The notes below the pieces were generated by a model, which worked only from the letters and a program-made list of their open reading frames with translations, searched no databases and was not told the DNA's origin. From Clostridiales bacterium (GTDB taxonomy: Bacteria; Bacillota; Clostridia; Oscillospirales; Acutalibacteraceae), in the NCBI GenBank assembly GCA_019416395.1, contig DXXH01000001.1, positions 1 to 49,442 of the forward strand: a DNA stretch of 49,442 bases. Direction: 5' to 3'. The translations under genes and the position numbers were made by a program. Numbering within the stretch: position 1 is the first letter of the stretch; each line of letters opens with the position of its first letter. Positions 1 to 8,241 of this stretch are shown one piece after another.

Positions 1-136
1 TATCACAGCAACCCGGAAACTGTGACCGTTTCAGTCTTGCTAAAGGCTATTCCATGAGTAAAGGAAAACCAAAGCCCATTCACCGCTCGATTCCCACGAT
101 AGCGAAAGTCTCTCTCCTCGATACAACCCATAAAAA
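1..136. other. Left-edge stretch without a supportable gene
   Basis: An 18-codon open frame runs in from the left edge on the plus strand and stops at 55-57. It could be the tail of a gene lying outside the window, but it is too short to recognise. A 66-codon minus-strand frame across 3-203 would begin with GTG inside a terminator hairpin and has no ribosome site, so I do not call it. Nothing else is visible here. Confidence 0.4.
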
Positions 137-178
137 ACACCGAGCGCTGGGGTTTGAGGACCTTGCGCTCGGTGTTTT
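137..178 (-). terminator. Hairpin terminator (distal of a tandem pair)
   Basis: An 11-bp perfect stem (137-147 with 165-175) is flanked by six A on the left and four T on the right. It can therefore act in either direction, but the longer U-tract is made on the minus strand. It lies 18 bp beyond the first hairpin downstream of the flotillin gene. Confidence 0.7.
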
Positions 179-192
179 CCAATAGAAAGAGC

Positions 193-229
193 AAAAGGGA
201 CACAGGCCAAATGGCTTTGTGTCCCTTTT
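193..229 (-). terminator. Terminator of the flotillin operon
   Basis: A 12-bp perfect stem (193-204 with 218-229) starts 14 bp after the flotillin stop. Both arms end in A4/T4, so it is a rho-independent terminator that could work in both directions. Confidence 0.85.
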
Positions 230-242
230 GATAATCTAGTTC

Positions 243-1763
243 TTATTCCTCTTTTTCAGGCTCTTGGGGAACCGGGGAGAGTTTAGAGGCTGCTGTTTCC
301 GTGGTGGGGGCTTCCGCTGGCGCGGATGGCTCCTGGCTGGTTGTTGCGGCCACCTTCCCGCCGATCATTCCGGAAAGTAGGGCTTTCACGTCGATGCCCA
401 TGCCCTGGGAGATTCCCTCGGTGATCTGGGTGGTTCCGTTGATAATGTCCTGCAGCAGCTTGGCGCTGTTGCCATCGCCATACATGGTGATCTTATCCAC
501 CTTGGAGAGGGGTTCGGCCACATTCTTGGCAATGGCAGGCAGGGCATTCATGACCATTTCAATGACCGCCGCCTGGCCGTATTTCTTCATGGCCTCAGCT
601 TTCTTGTCAATGCCCTCTGCCTCTGCCAGTGCCTTGGCCTGGATGGCCGCGGCCTCTGCCTTACCTACAGCGGAAATACCGGCAGCTTCCTGTTCCTTGG
701 CAAACCGGGCAGCCTCAGCCTGCTTTTTCACAGCTTCCGCCTCTTGTTCCTGCTCATACCGTTTGGCTTCCGCGTCCTTCTGGCGCTGGAACAGGGCGGC
801 CTGTGCCTCCTGCTCCTTCCGGTAGCGGTCGGCGTCCGCCTTGGCGCGGATCTCCGCGTCCAAGGCCTGCTTGGCCACTTCTACCTCTTGCTTTTTCAGC
901 TCAGCTTCCCGGGCTGTCTTGGCAATTTCCGCGTCCACTGTGGCGGTGCCGATGACCTTCTGCTGAGCCTGGTTCTGGATCTCGTAGGCGGCTTCCGCCT
1001 CAGCTCGCTTGGTATCGGCCGAGATCTTCAGCTCTGCCTTCTTGATTTCCAGCTCATTCTGCTTTTGAGCGATCTGGGTTTGGGATTCCACCTTGGCGTC
1101 GTTGGCAGCCTTGTCAGCGTTTGCTTGGGCGATGGCCACGTCCCGGTCAGCCTGGGCTTTGGCGATAGCGGCGTTCTTCTTGATGAGAGAAGTGTTCTCT
1201 GCGCCCAGATCCTGGATCAGGCCGTTTTCATCCTGTACATTCTGAATGTTGCAGGACAGGATCTCAATACCCAGCTTCTCCATGTCCCTGGAAGCCTTCT
1301 GCATCACCTGGTCGGAGAAGGAATCCCGATCGGTGTTGATCTTCTCCAGCGACAGAGTGCCGATAATTTCACGCATATTGCCCTGGAGAGAATCTTTCAG
1401 ATCCAGGGCGATGTCGTTGCCTTTCTTGTTCAGAAAGTTCTTAGCTGCCAGCCGGATGCCTTTTTCCTCCGGAGAGATACGAACCTTGGCCACGGCATCT
1501 ACGGAGACGTTGATAAAATCATTGGTGGGAACGGACTGTTCCGTCTTGATGTCCACCGTCATTTGGCCCAGGTACAATTTGTCCAGCCTCTCTAAGAAGG
1601 GGATACGGATGCCCGCCTGCCCAATCAGGATGCGGCTGTTTTTCCGCAGGCCAGAGATAATATATGCTTGATCCGGCGGGGCTTTGACGTAGCCCAGAAG
1701 CAAGATCACGATAATCACAAAGACCGGGATAATGATCGGGAGATAGTTCAACAGAAATTCCAT
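243..1763 (-). CDS. floT: Flotillin-like SPFH membrane scaffold protein
   Basis: This is a flotillin, a scaffold of functional membrane microdomains. An N-terminal hydrophobic segment (about residues 3-25) is followed by an SPFH/band-7 domain (about 28-190). Next comes a long Ala/Glu/Lys/Gln-rich coiled coil with the typical repeated E-A pattern (about 195-390), then a conserved AAVIEMV...LSKVDKITM region, and a Pro/Thr/Glu-rich tail ending in EKEE. The 506 residues compare with about 509 in Bacillus subtilis FloT (YuaG). A GTG at 1766 is in frame, but the ATG at 1763 sits seven bases from an AGGTG ribosome site and is preferred. It is the second gene of a two-gene operon, 64 bp after a small membrane protein. 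There is no NfeD-type gene beside it, unlike B. subtilis yuaF-yuaG. Confidence 0.93.
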   Translation of the reverse strand: MEFLLNYLPIIIPVFVIIVILLLGYVKAPPDQAYIISGLRKNSRILIGQAGIRIPFLERLDKLYLGQMTVDIKTEQSVPTNDFINVSVDAVAKVRISPEEKGIRLAAKNFLNKKGNDIALDLKDSLQGNMREIIGTLSLEKINTDRDSFSDQVMQKASRDMEKLGIEILSCNIQNVQDENGLIQDLGAENTSLIKKNAAIAKAQADRDVAIAQANADKAANDAKVESQTQIAQKQNELEIKKAELKISADTKRAEAEAAYEIQNQAQQKVIGTATVDAEIAKTAREAELKKQEVEVAKQALDAEIRAKADADRYRKEQEAQAALFQRQKDAEAKRYEQEQEAEAVKKQAEAARFAKEQEAAGISAVGKAEAAAIQAKALAEAEGIDKKAEAMKKYGQAAVIEMVMNALPAIAKNVAEPLSKVDKITMYGDGNSAKLLQDIINGTTQITEGISQGMGIDVKALLSGMIGGKVAATTSQEPSAPAEAPTTETAASKLSPVPQEPEKEE

Positions 1764-1827
1764 CACATAACACCTGCTCTTTCTTTACTTATTTGGAAAA
1801 GACAATGTCATTGGGCACTTCATAATT

Positions 1828-2316
1828 TTAGGGAATTTTGCCCCCTTCCTGACGCAGTTTGTCCACGATCCGCTGAGCCGCTTCAACGGACTCCTGGAGC
1901 GCTTTCTGATTGCTTTCCTCCAGTTCTTGCAAATGGCCCGCCAAGTCCTCCTGCATGGAGAGCAATGCCTTGGTGGTCATTTGGAATTGGCCGGCGTCCT
2001 CTCCGTGGGAAAGCCGCCAGTCGAACCACACCCGGTAGCGCTTCCGCTCCTTGGGCAGCATATAAACCAAAAGGCCGTCCTGCTCTTTCCCGTGGGGATA
2101 ATAGGTGGGACCGTCCACCTGCATATCCCATTTCTCCGGGGCGGCGTAGTACAGAGCCATAATCTGCTCAAAAGTCAAGAGCAGGATCTCTCCATTTTGG
2201 GAACGCTCCCGCAAATACTTTGGCTCCTTTCGCAAGATGTGGATAGAAAGAAGGGCCAGGATCGCAGCAAGTGCCACACAACCCGCAAGAATACCAACCG
2301 TGACCTGTGTATTCAT
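1828..2316 (-). CDS. Small single-pass membrane protein, unknown function
   Basis: The product has 162 residues. One strongly hydrophobic segment (about residues 6-27) anchors it. A soluble cytoplasmic-looking domain follows, with a Tyr/Trp-rich middle (YYAAPEKWDMQVDGPTYYP) and a C-terminal amphipathic helix rich in Glu and Gln (about 125-160) that could form a coiled coil. I do not recognise the family. An AGGGAGGGGG ribosome site precedes the ATG, and a consensus-like promoter lies 30-60 bp upstream. It is the first gene of the flotillin operon, so the obvious inference is a flotillin partner. It is not an NfeD protein: it lacks the OB-fold and multiple membrane helices. Confidence 0.8.
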   Translation of the reverse strand: MNTQVTVGILAGCVALAAILALLSIHILRKEPKYLRERSQNGEILLLTFEQIMALYYAAPEKWDMQVDGPTYYPHGKEQDGLLVYMLPKERKRYRVWFDWRLSHGEDAGQFQMTTKALLSMQEDLAGHLQELEESNQKALQESVEAAQRIVDKLRQEGGKIP

Positions 2317-2347
2317 AATACCCCCTCCCTTATCCGAAACTATCCTC

Positions 2348-2376
2348 AGTATAGCGGAAATATGGGGTAATTACAA
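2348..2376 (-). promoter_or_regulatory. Promoter of the flotillin operon
   Basis: Read on the minus strand: -35 TTGTAA at 2371-2376, a 17-bp spacer, and -10 TATACT at 2348-2353. It points into the 162-residue membrane protein gene and floT. Confidence 0.75.
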
Positions 2377-2570
2377 CACATAAAGAAGGATTTTTTGTTA
2401 ATTCTGTTGCAGAAAACCAAGCGCAAATTTTAATGAAAAACAGGTTAAACAAAAGCACATTGGGTTGCAGAAAACGCACAGCACCTTTCTCTCCGGCCTA
2501 ACAGGGTATGTGGCAGTCTTCCACCTTGTCCCCTTTCTAAGTAAAATATGGGCACCCTATTGATAAAGGA
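2377..2570. other. Non-coding part of the 428-bp interval before floT operon
   Basis: The interval between the guaA stop (2745) and the membrane-protein start (2316) holds no convincing gene. It contains the floT-operon promoter, an exact 12-bp direct repeat (2406-2417 and 2464-2475) and the guaA-side terminator at 2571-2605. The 140 bp from 2606 to 2744 show nothing else. Confidence 0.6.
2406..2475. repeat. 12-bp direct repeat GTTGCAGAAAAC
   Basis: Two exact copies lie at 2406-2417 and 2464-2475, 58 bp apart (start to start), upstream of the floT-operon promoter. The function is unknown; it could be a regulator-binding pair or a chance duplication. Confidence 0.5.
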
Positions 2571-2605
2571 AAAGACGGAGCGATTCCTTCATGCGCTCCG
2601 TCTTT
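2571..2605 (-). terminator. Terminator downstream of guaA
   Basis: A 12-bp perfect stem (2571-2582 with 2594-2605) has an 11-nt loop, with A-rich and T-rich flanks on both sides. It lies 140 bp past the guaA stop and can stop transcription in either direction. Confidence 0.8.
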
Positions 2606-2744
2606 TTACATGTTGTTTTCCTTTTTGGCAAGCCTACTACTCTGCCGCAAACACGTTAGCGTCCACCGTTCCAGCCTCAATGACCGGTCTGTGGTTTCTA
2701 CTCATCTGGTAGATACATTGGCGGTTTTGTATCAATTCTTAGGG

Positions 2745-4283
2745 TTACTCCCACTCAATGGTGGCCGGGGGCTTACTGGTGATGTCATACACCACTCGGT
2801 TGACGCCCTCTACTTCGTTGATAATGCGGTTGGAAGTACGTCCCAACAGCTCATAGGGCAAGTGAGCCCAATCGGCAGTCATAAAATCCGTGGTGGTCAC
2901 GGCCCGCAAGGCTATGGTGACCCCGTAAGTCCGGCCGTCACCCATCACACCTACACTGCGGTTTGCGGTAAGCACAGCAAAATACTGGTTCACACTGCGT
3001 TCCAAACCCGCTTTTGCAACCTCCTCCCGGAAAATCGCATCGGCATTTTGCAGCAGCGTCACCTTTTCCTCGGTGATCTCACCCATAATGCGCACTGCCA
3101 AGCCAGGTCCTGGGAAAGGCTGTCTCCAGACCAGGTCCGCCGGAATTCCCAGCTCGATACCAACCCGCCGGACTTCATCTTTGAACAAATCCCGCAAGGG
3201 TTCTACCAGGCCTTCAAACCCGATATCTTTCGGCAAACCACCCACATTGTGATGGCTCTTAATCACGGCCGCTTCGCCTGTTCCACTCTCTACCACGTCG
3301 GGATAAATGGTGCCCTGGCACAGGAACTCCATCTTGCCCAGCTTTTGGGATTCCGCTTCAAATACTCGGATAAACTCTTCCCCAATAATCTTACGCTTCC
3401 GCTCCGGGTCGGTAACACCTTTCAGCTTCTCCAAAAAACGATCCTTCACGTTGACACGGATAATGTTCATGTCAAACTCTTTTTGGAACACCTTTTCCAC
3501 GATGTCCCCTTCGTCTTTCCGCAGCAGACCATGATCCACAAAAATACAGGTCAGATTCTTGCCAATGGCCTTGTGCACCAGCATAGCCGCCACAGAGGAA
3601 TCCACCCCGCCGGACAAGCCGCAAAGCACTTTCTTATTCCCGATCTTTTTCTTCAACGCAGCAATGGTTTCCTGGGCAAAGGAGGCCATTTCCCAATCCC
3701 CTGCGCAGTTACAGATATTGTACAAAAAGTTCCGGAACATCTCATTGCCCTGCTGGGTATGCTCCACTTCTGGGTGGAACTGCACCGCATACAGTTTCCG
3801 CTCCTGGTTCTCCATGGCCGCTACTGGGCAGTGGGCGCTCCAGGCGGAAGCGGTAAAGCCTTCCGGCAACTGGGAAATATAGTCGTTATGGCTCATCCAG
3901 CAAACGCTCTCCCCCACATTTTGGAACAAGGGAGATTCCGCGGAAAACTGGGTCATGGTTTTGCCAAATTCCGGAACTTCACTGGAAGACACCACGCCCC
4001 CCAGCAAATAGGCCATGGCCTGGGCACCATAACAAATCCCCAGCACAGGGATCCCCAACTCAAATACCTGCTTGGAGCACAAGGGAGCGTCCTCTGCATA
4101 CACGCTGTTGGGACCACCTGTGAAAAGGATCCCTTTGCAGTCCCGTAGGGTTTCCGGATCGGTTTTATAACTTTTGATCTCGCAATAAACCCCCAGGTCC
4201 CGGACCCGGCGGGCAATCAACTGGGCGTACTGGCCACCGAAGTCCAGCACCACTACCCGTTCATGCTGCGCGGTGTGTTCCAT
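2745..4283 (-). CDS. guaA: GMP synthase (glutamine-hydrolysing)
   Basis: GuaA converts XMP, glutamine and ATP to GMP, the last guanylate step. The class I glutamine amidotransferase domain (about residues 9-190) carries the nucleophile Cys84 in GICYGAQ and the His170/Glu172 pair in FHPEVEH. The ATP-pyrophosphatase domain follows with its P-loop SGGVDSS at 224-230, and the C-terminal dimerisation domain ends in KPPATIEWE. The length of 512 residues is normal. The gene lies 37 bp after a GNAT gene with no clear promoter between them, so it is probably read from upstream. The partner guaB is not in this window. I see no purine riboswitch in front of it. Confidence 0.97.
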   Translation of the reverse strand: MEHTAQHERVVVLDFGGQYAQLIARRVRDLGVYCEIKSYKTDPETLRDCKGILFTGGPNSVYAEDAPLCSKQVFELGIPVLGICYGAQAMAYLLGGVVSSSEVPEFGKTMTQFSAESPLFQNVGESVCWMSHNDYISQLPEGFTASAWSAHCPVAAMENQERKLYAVQFHPEVEHTQQGNEMFRNFLYNICNCAGDWEMASFAQETIAALKKKIGNKKVLCGLSGGVDSSVAAMLVHKAIGKNLTCIFVDHGLLRKDEGDIVEKVFQKEFDMNIIRVNVKDRFLEKLKGVTDPERKRKIIGEEFIRVFEAESQKLGKMEFLCQGTIYPDVVESGTGEAAVIKSHHNVGGLPKDIGFEGLVEPLRDLFKDEVRRVGIELGIPADLVWRQPFPGPGLAVRIMGEITEEKVTLLQNADAIFREEVAKAGLERSVNQYFAVLTANRSVGVMGDGRTYGVTIALRAVTTTDFMTADWAHLPYELLGRTSNRIINEVEGVNRVVYDITSKPPATIEWE

Positions 4284-4320
4284 ATCAATCCCATTCCTTT
4301 CGCTTCTTTCTTATTTGAGG

Positions 4321-4821
4321 TTATTCTAGCATATCCTGGCTATTTCCGCAAGGGCGGCAAACCTCTTTGGGCCGCCTCTCCATTTTGACAACATACTCTG
4401 TAGTTCCCTCTTCCAGTCGGCGGTCTGGCGTCAAAGAAAAACCATGGGACTGATAAAACGCGATGGCCCGCTGGTTTTTCTCCAACACAAACAAATACGT
4501 GACTCCGCAGCTGTCAATGGCGAACTGGATCAGTTCCCCACCGATTCCCTGGCTTTGGAAAAAGGTGTCCACATACAATTCCCTCAGTTCCCGGCCTTCT
4601 ACATGAACCATGCCCTTGACGAATCCGTCCTCATACACCCAGATCTTTTCCAGTTCCTCTGGATGAGCCAAATACTCCTGGGCCAAGGGCAACACCTGCA
4701 TTTCCCCAAAGGAAACTTGATCGTTTTGAAAAATCCGTCGGTAATTTACCCGTTTGGTGAAAATCAGAATTTCCGCCAGCCGGGAAACATCTCCGATTGC
4801 CGCTTTCCGTATGATTCCCAT
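4321..4821 (-). CDS. GNAT-family N-acetyltransferase
   Basis: The 166-residue product has the GNAT fold. The acetyl-CoA pyrophosphate-binding motif A is seen in QSQGIGGELIQFAI (about residues 90-103), preceded by the beta4 strand ELYVDTFF. Motif B appears as VLEKNQRAIAFYQSHGF. The substrate cannot be told from sequence. The C-terminus (RPCGNSQDMLE) is an extension beyond the fold. The ATG at 4821 follows a G-rich ribosome site. It sits between the glmS terminator and guaA. Confidence 0.88.
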   Translation of the reverse strand: MGIIRKAAIGDVSRLAEILIFTKRVNYRRIFQNDQVSFGEMQVLPLAQEYLAHPEELEKIWVYEDGFVKGMVHVEGRELRELYVDTFFQSQGIGGELIQFAIDSCGVTYLFVLEKNQRAIAFYQSHGFSLTPDRRLEEGTTEYVVKMERRPKEVCRPCGNSQDMLE

Positions 4822-4892
4822 AAGATCCCCCCAAGAGCTTCCCCATATTTTTCCAAGCTACACCAACTCTAAAGCGCTGCCACAGGAATCCC

Positions 4893-4920
4893 GAAAAAGA
4901 AAAGCCCGGTCGCCCGAGCT
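4893..4920 (-). terminator. Terminator of glmS
   Basis: On the minus strand a 7-bp stem (4914-4920 with 4903-4909) closes a GCGA tetraloop, followed by TTTCTTTTT. It lies 26 bp past the glmS stop. Confidence 0.75.
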
Positions 4921-4945
4921 CTTCCAAGGAACCCCGTTCCTCGCT

Positions 4946-6775
4946 TTATTCCACCGTCACCGACTTGGCCAAGTTCCGGGGTTTGTCAATGTCGCAGCCC
5001 TTCATAGACGCCACATAATAGGCGAACAGCTGTAAGGGCAGAATGGACAGGGAAGGCAGCATGAAATCGGTGATCTTGGGCACGCAGAACTGGTAATCCG
5101 TTTCCTGGGCCAGCGCGTCCTCTTTCCCACGGACTGTGATCCCCAGTACCACCGCTCCCCGGGCTTTCACTTCCCGGACATTGGACATCATCTTGTCGAA
5201 CAGTTTCTGATAAGTGGCAATGGCAATCACCAGCGTCCCGTCCTCAATCAGGGATATGGGACCGTGCTTCAGTTCGCCACCCGTATACGCTTCGGAATGG
5301 ATATAGGAAATCTCCTTCAGCTTTAGGGAAGCTTCCAAAGACGCCGCGTAATCCACATTCCGGCCAATAAAATACATGTCCTTGGCGTTAAAATACTGGG
5401 AAGCGACATACTGAATGGTCTTTTTATCCGCCAAGCTGGCTTCCGCCAAATCCGGCAGCCGCTGCAAATCGTCAATATACCGGTCCAGTTCCGCCTGGGG
5501 TACTTCTCCCAGCTGTTCCGCCATATACAGGGCGATCATGTAGATCACTGCCAGCTGGGTGCTATAGGCCTTGGTAGAAGCCACGGCGATTTCCGGGCCC
5601 GCCCAGGTATACAGCACGTCGTCGGACTCATTAGCAATGGTGCTGCCCACCACATTGACAATGGAAAGCACCCGACACCCGCGCTCTTTGGCCATACGCA
5701 GAGCCGCCAGGGTATCCGCTGTTTCCCCGGACTGGCTGATGATGATCACCAGGGTCTTGTCGTCCAGAATGGGGTCACGGTACCGGAACTCGGAAGCCAC
5801 GTCCACTTCCAGGGGGATTTTCAGCAACCGCTCAAAGGCGTATTTTGCCACCACACCCACGTGATAGGAAGTGCCGCAAGCCACAATAAACACCTTGTGA
5901 ATGTCCCGGATCTGCTCCGCGGTCAGGGTGATGTCGTCCAATACGATCCGGCCGTCCCGGATCCGGGGAGAAATGGTTTTCCGCAAAGCTTCCGGCTGCT
6001 CGCAGATTTCCTTCATCATGAAGTGCTCGTAGCCGCCCTTCTCCGCCGCGGTGATGTCCCACTGAATCCGCTCGGGCTCTTTTTGGATGCTCTCCCGGTC
6101 CTGGTTGTAAAACTCAATGGAATCCCGGGTCAGCACAGCGATCTCCTGATCCTTCAGCCGGTAAATATCCCGGGTACGGGACAGGATCGCCGGCACGTCG
6201 GAAGCGATGTAATTCTCCCCCTTGCCAATGCCGATAATCAACGGGCTGTCCTTGCGCACGGCGAAAATCTTATCCGGACAATCTGCACAGATAATGCCCA
6301 GGGCATAGCTGCCTTCCACCCGGTCAATCACTTGAATGATGGAGTCCAGCACGTCGCCTTTATAATAATATTCCAGCATCTGGGCCACCACTTCCGTATC
6401 CGTGTCGGACACGAATTCCACCCCACGGCGGATCAAGTGGTTTTTCAAATACAGGTAATTCTCAATAATACCGTTATGCACCACGGCGAATTTTCCCCCA
6501 TCGCTGACCTGGGGGTGGGAGTTTACGTCCGAAGGGGCTCCATGAGTCGCCCACCGGGTATGGCCAATTCCCACCGTGCCCGGCAGGTTTTTGCCCCCTT
6601 CCAGAATGCCGTCCAGCACGCTTAAACGTCCTTTGGACTTTACCACGTGCATTCCCGTATCGTTATAAATCGCCACACCGGCGGAATCGTATCCCCGGTA
6701 TTCCAGCTTTTGCAGGCCGTTTAACAAAATCGGGGCCGCCTGCTCCTCACCGATATATCCCACAATACCACACAT
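4946..6775 (-). CDS. glmS: Glutamine-fructose-6-phosphate aminotransferase (isomerising)
   Basis: GlmS makes glucosamine-6-phosphate from fructose-6-phosphate and glutamine, the entry to UDP-GlcNAc and peptidoglycan. The class II amidotransferase starts at Cys2 (MCGIVGYIG), and its domain includes RWATHGAPSDVNSHPQ. Two SIS sugar-isomerase domains follow (about 285-420 and 455-600), with SQSGETADT and the conserved C-terminus DKPRNLAKSVTVE. The length is 609 residues. The ribosome site AAAGGAG precedes the ATG. Only about 85 bp separate the purA terminator from this start, so the roughly 150-nt glmS ribozyme common in Firmicutes cannot fit. An inverted repeat lies there instead. Confidence 0.97.
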   Translation of the reverse strand: MCGIVGYIGEEQAAPILLNGLQKLEYRGYDSAGVAIYNDTGMHVVKSKGRLSVLDGILEGGKNLPGTVGIGHTRWATHGAPSDVNSHPQVSDGGKFAVVHNGIIENYLYLKNHLIRRGVEFVSDTDTEVVAQMLEYYYKGDVLDSIIQVIDRVEGSYALGIICADCPDKIFAVRKDSPLIIGIGKGENYIASDVPAILSRTRDIYRLKDQEIAVLTRDSIEFYNQDRESIQKEPERIQWDITAAEKGGYEHFMMKEICEQPEALRKTISPRIRDGRIVLDDITLTAEQIRDIHKVFIVACGTSYHVGVVAKYAFERLLKIPLEVDVASEFRYRDPILDDKTLVIIISQSGETADTLAALRMAKERGCRVLSIVNVVGSTIANESDDVLYTWAGPEIAVASTKAYSTQLAVIYMIALYMAEQLGEVPQAELDRYIDDLQRLPDLAEASLADKKTIQYVASQYFNAKDMYFIGRNVDYAASLEASLKLKEISYIHSEAYTGGELKHGPISLIEDGTLVIAIATYQKLFDKMMSNVREVKARGAVVLGITVRGKEDALAQETDYQFCVPKITDFMLPSLSILPLQLFAYYVASMKGCDIDKPRNLAKSVTVE

Positions 6776-6808
6776 CGCGCTTTACGCTCCTTTCTTCGCC
6801 TGGGATCT

Positions 6809-6843
6809 CCTATGCGAAAAAACCATTCTATTCCTAGCATAGG
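6809..6843. repeat. Inverted repeat in the glmS promoter region
   Basis: CCTATGC (6809-6815) and GCATAGG (6837-6843) form a perfect 7-bp inverted repeat with a 21-bp gap. A possible minus-strand -10 (TAGAAT) lies between the arms. It may be an operator for a dimeric regulator; whether it is transcribed is unclear. Confidence 0.45.
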
Positions 6844-6860
6844 AAGGCTTTAAGTAAAAT

Positions 6861-6889
6861 ATGCGCCCACTTTGGGAAAGTAGGCGCAT
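6861..6889 (-). terminator. Terminator of purA
   Basis: On the minus strand a stem of about 13 bp with one G-T pair closes a CCC loop and is followed by ATTTTACTT. It begins a few bases after the purA stop and separates purA from glmS. Confidence 0.8.
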
Positions 6890-6895
6890 TCCCTT

Positions 6896-8176
6896 TTACC
6901 GATAAATGATGTCGTCTCGGGCAGGCCCATTGGAAACCATGGTAATGGGCACGCCGATGTGCTTCTCAGCGAATTCCACGTACTTCCGTGCGTTTTCCGG
7001 CAGATCCTCATACTTCTTGATACCACCGATATCGCACTTCCAGCCGGGAAGCACTTCCAAAATAGGTTTGCAACGCTTCAGCTGGGCCGTGGGCGGGAAG
7101 GAATCGATCCGCTTGCCGTCCAATTCATAGCCCACGCACACCGGGATCTCGTCCAGATATCCCAGAGCGTCCAGCACGGTGAAGGCCACCGCAGTGGCTC
7201 CCTGCACCATGCAGCCATACCGGGCTGCCACCAGATCCAGCCAGCCCATTCTCCGGGGACGTCCGGTGGTGGCGCCATACTCGCCGCCGTCGCCGCCCCG
7301 GCGCCGGAGCTCCTCGGCCTCATCGCCGAAAATCTCGCTGACAAACTCGCCTGCGCCTACTGCGCTGGAATAGGCCTTCACCACAGTGACAATCTCCTGA
7401 ATGGCGTAGGGCGGAATGCCGCCGGCGCCTACAGAACCGTATCCGGCCAAAGGCGAAGAAGAGGTCACCATGGGATAGATACCCATGTCCGGATCCTTCA
7501 AAGAACCCAGCTGGCCTTCCAGCAGAATGGTCTTGCCCTCTTTCACCGCGTTGTGCAGCAGAGTGGTGGTATCCGCCACGTAAGGGGCAAGGGCTTCCTT
7601 ATATTCCATCAGCTTCTCATAGACCTCTTCCCGGTCCAGAGGCTTCTGATGGTAAAGCTCTGTGTACAGCACATTCTTCAAGCCCAGCACATGGTCCACC
7701 CGTTCCATGATGGAATCCTTGTCGTCAAACAGGTCGCTGACCTGGAAGCCGATCTTGGCGTATTTGTCGGAATAGAAGGGGGCGATACCCGATTTGGTGG
7801 AGCCAAAAGACTTAGCCGCAAGCCGGGCTTCCTCCATGCCGTCCAGCTCTTTGTGGTAGGGCATCACCACCTGGCAGCGGTTGGAAATGAGCAGCTGGGG
7901 CTTGGGAACCCCACGCTCAATCACAGAGTTCAGCTCGTTGATGAAGTTCTCCACCGACAGGGCCACGCCGTTGCCGATCACATTGATGATGTTGGAACGG
8001 AACACGCCGGACGGCAGCTGGTGCAGGGCAAATTTACCATACTCATTGATGATGGTGTGGCCAGCGTTGCTGCCCCCCTGAAACCGCACCACAATGTCGG
8101 AATCTTCCGCCAGCACGTCCGTGATCTTACCCTTGCCCTCGTCGCCCCAGCAGGCGCCTACAATCGCTTTAACCAT
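6896..8176 (-). CDS. purA: Adenylosuccinate synthetase
   Basis: PurA joins IMP and aspartate using GTP to give adenylosuccinate, the first committed AMP step. The N-terminal GDEGKGK (residues 11-17) is the GTP/IMP phosphate loop, and GGSNAGH places the catalytic His at 40. The protein ends normally (VSNGPARDDIIYR) at 426 residues. It follows purB by 65 bp on the same strand and has its own terminator, so it is the last gene of a purC-purB-purA run. Confidence 0.97.
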   Translation of the reverse strand: MVKAIVGACWGDEGKGKITDVLAEDSDIVVRFQGGSNAGHTIINEYGKFALHQLPSGVFRSNIINVIGNGVALSVENFINELNSVIERGVPKPQLLISNRCQVVMPYHKELDGMEEARLAAKSFGSTKSGIAPFYSDKYAKIGFQVSDLFDDKDSIMERVDHVLGLKNVLYTELYHQKPLDREEVYEKLMEYKEALAPYVADTTTLLHNAVKEGKTILLEGQLGSLKDPDMGIYPMVTSSSPLAGYGSVGAGGIPPYAIQEIVTVVKAYSSAVGAGEFVSEIFGDEAEELRRRGGDGGEYGATTGRPRRMGWLDLVAARYGCMVQGATAVAFTVLDALGYLDEIPVCVGYELDGKRIDSFPPTAQLKRCKPILEVLPGWKCDIGGIKKYEDLPENARKYVEFAEKHIGVPITMVSNGPARDDIIYR

Positions 8177-8241
8177 AACACTTCAAGCCTTTCTGATTTT
8201 CATTCAGTTCTGGGGGCTTCCCCCCTATTCCTATGCGGCGG

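Noticed and set aside
3..203. 66-codon minus-strand frame at the left edge
   Set aside because: It would start with GTG inside a terminator stem, has no ribosome site, and runs through a second hairpin.
744..1595. 283-codon plus-strand frame opposite floT
   Set aside because: It is a shadow of the Ala/Glu-rich coiled-coil coding sequence; the Leu/Gly-rich product matches nothing and no ribosome site is seen.
2610..4148. 512-codon plus-strand frame opposite guaA
   Set aside because: guaA on the other strand carries every catalytic motif; this frame is long only because of codon bias in GC-rich DNA.
4284..4320. Purine riboswitch before guaA
   Set aside because: Only 37 bp separate guaA from the upstream gene, and no aptamer core is visible.
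6776..6895. glmS ribozyme
   Set aside because: The space between the purA terminator and glmS is too short, and no ribozyme core is seen.
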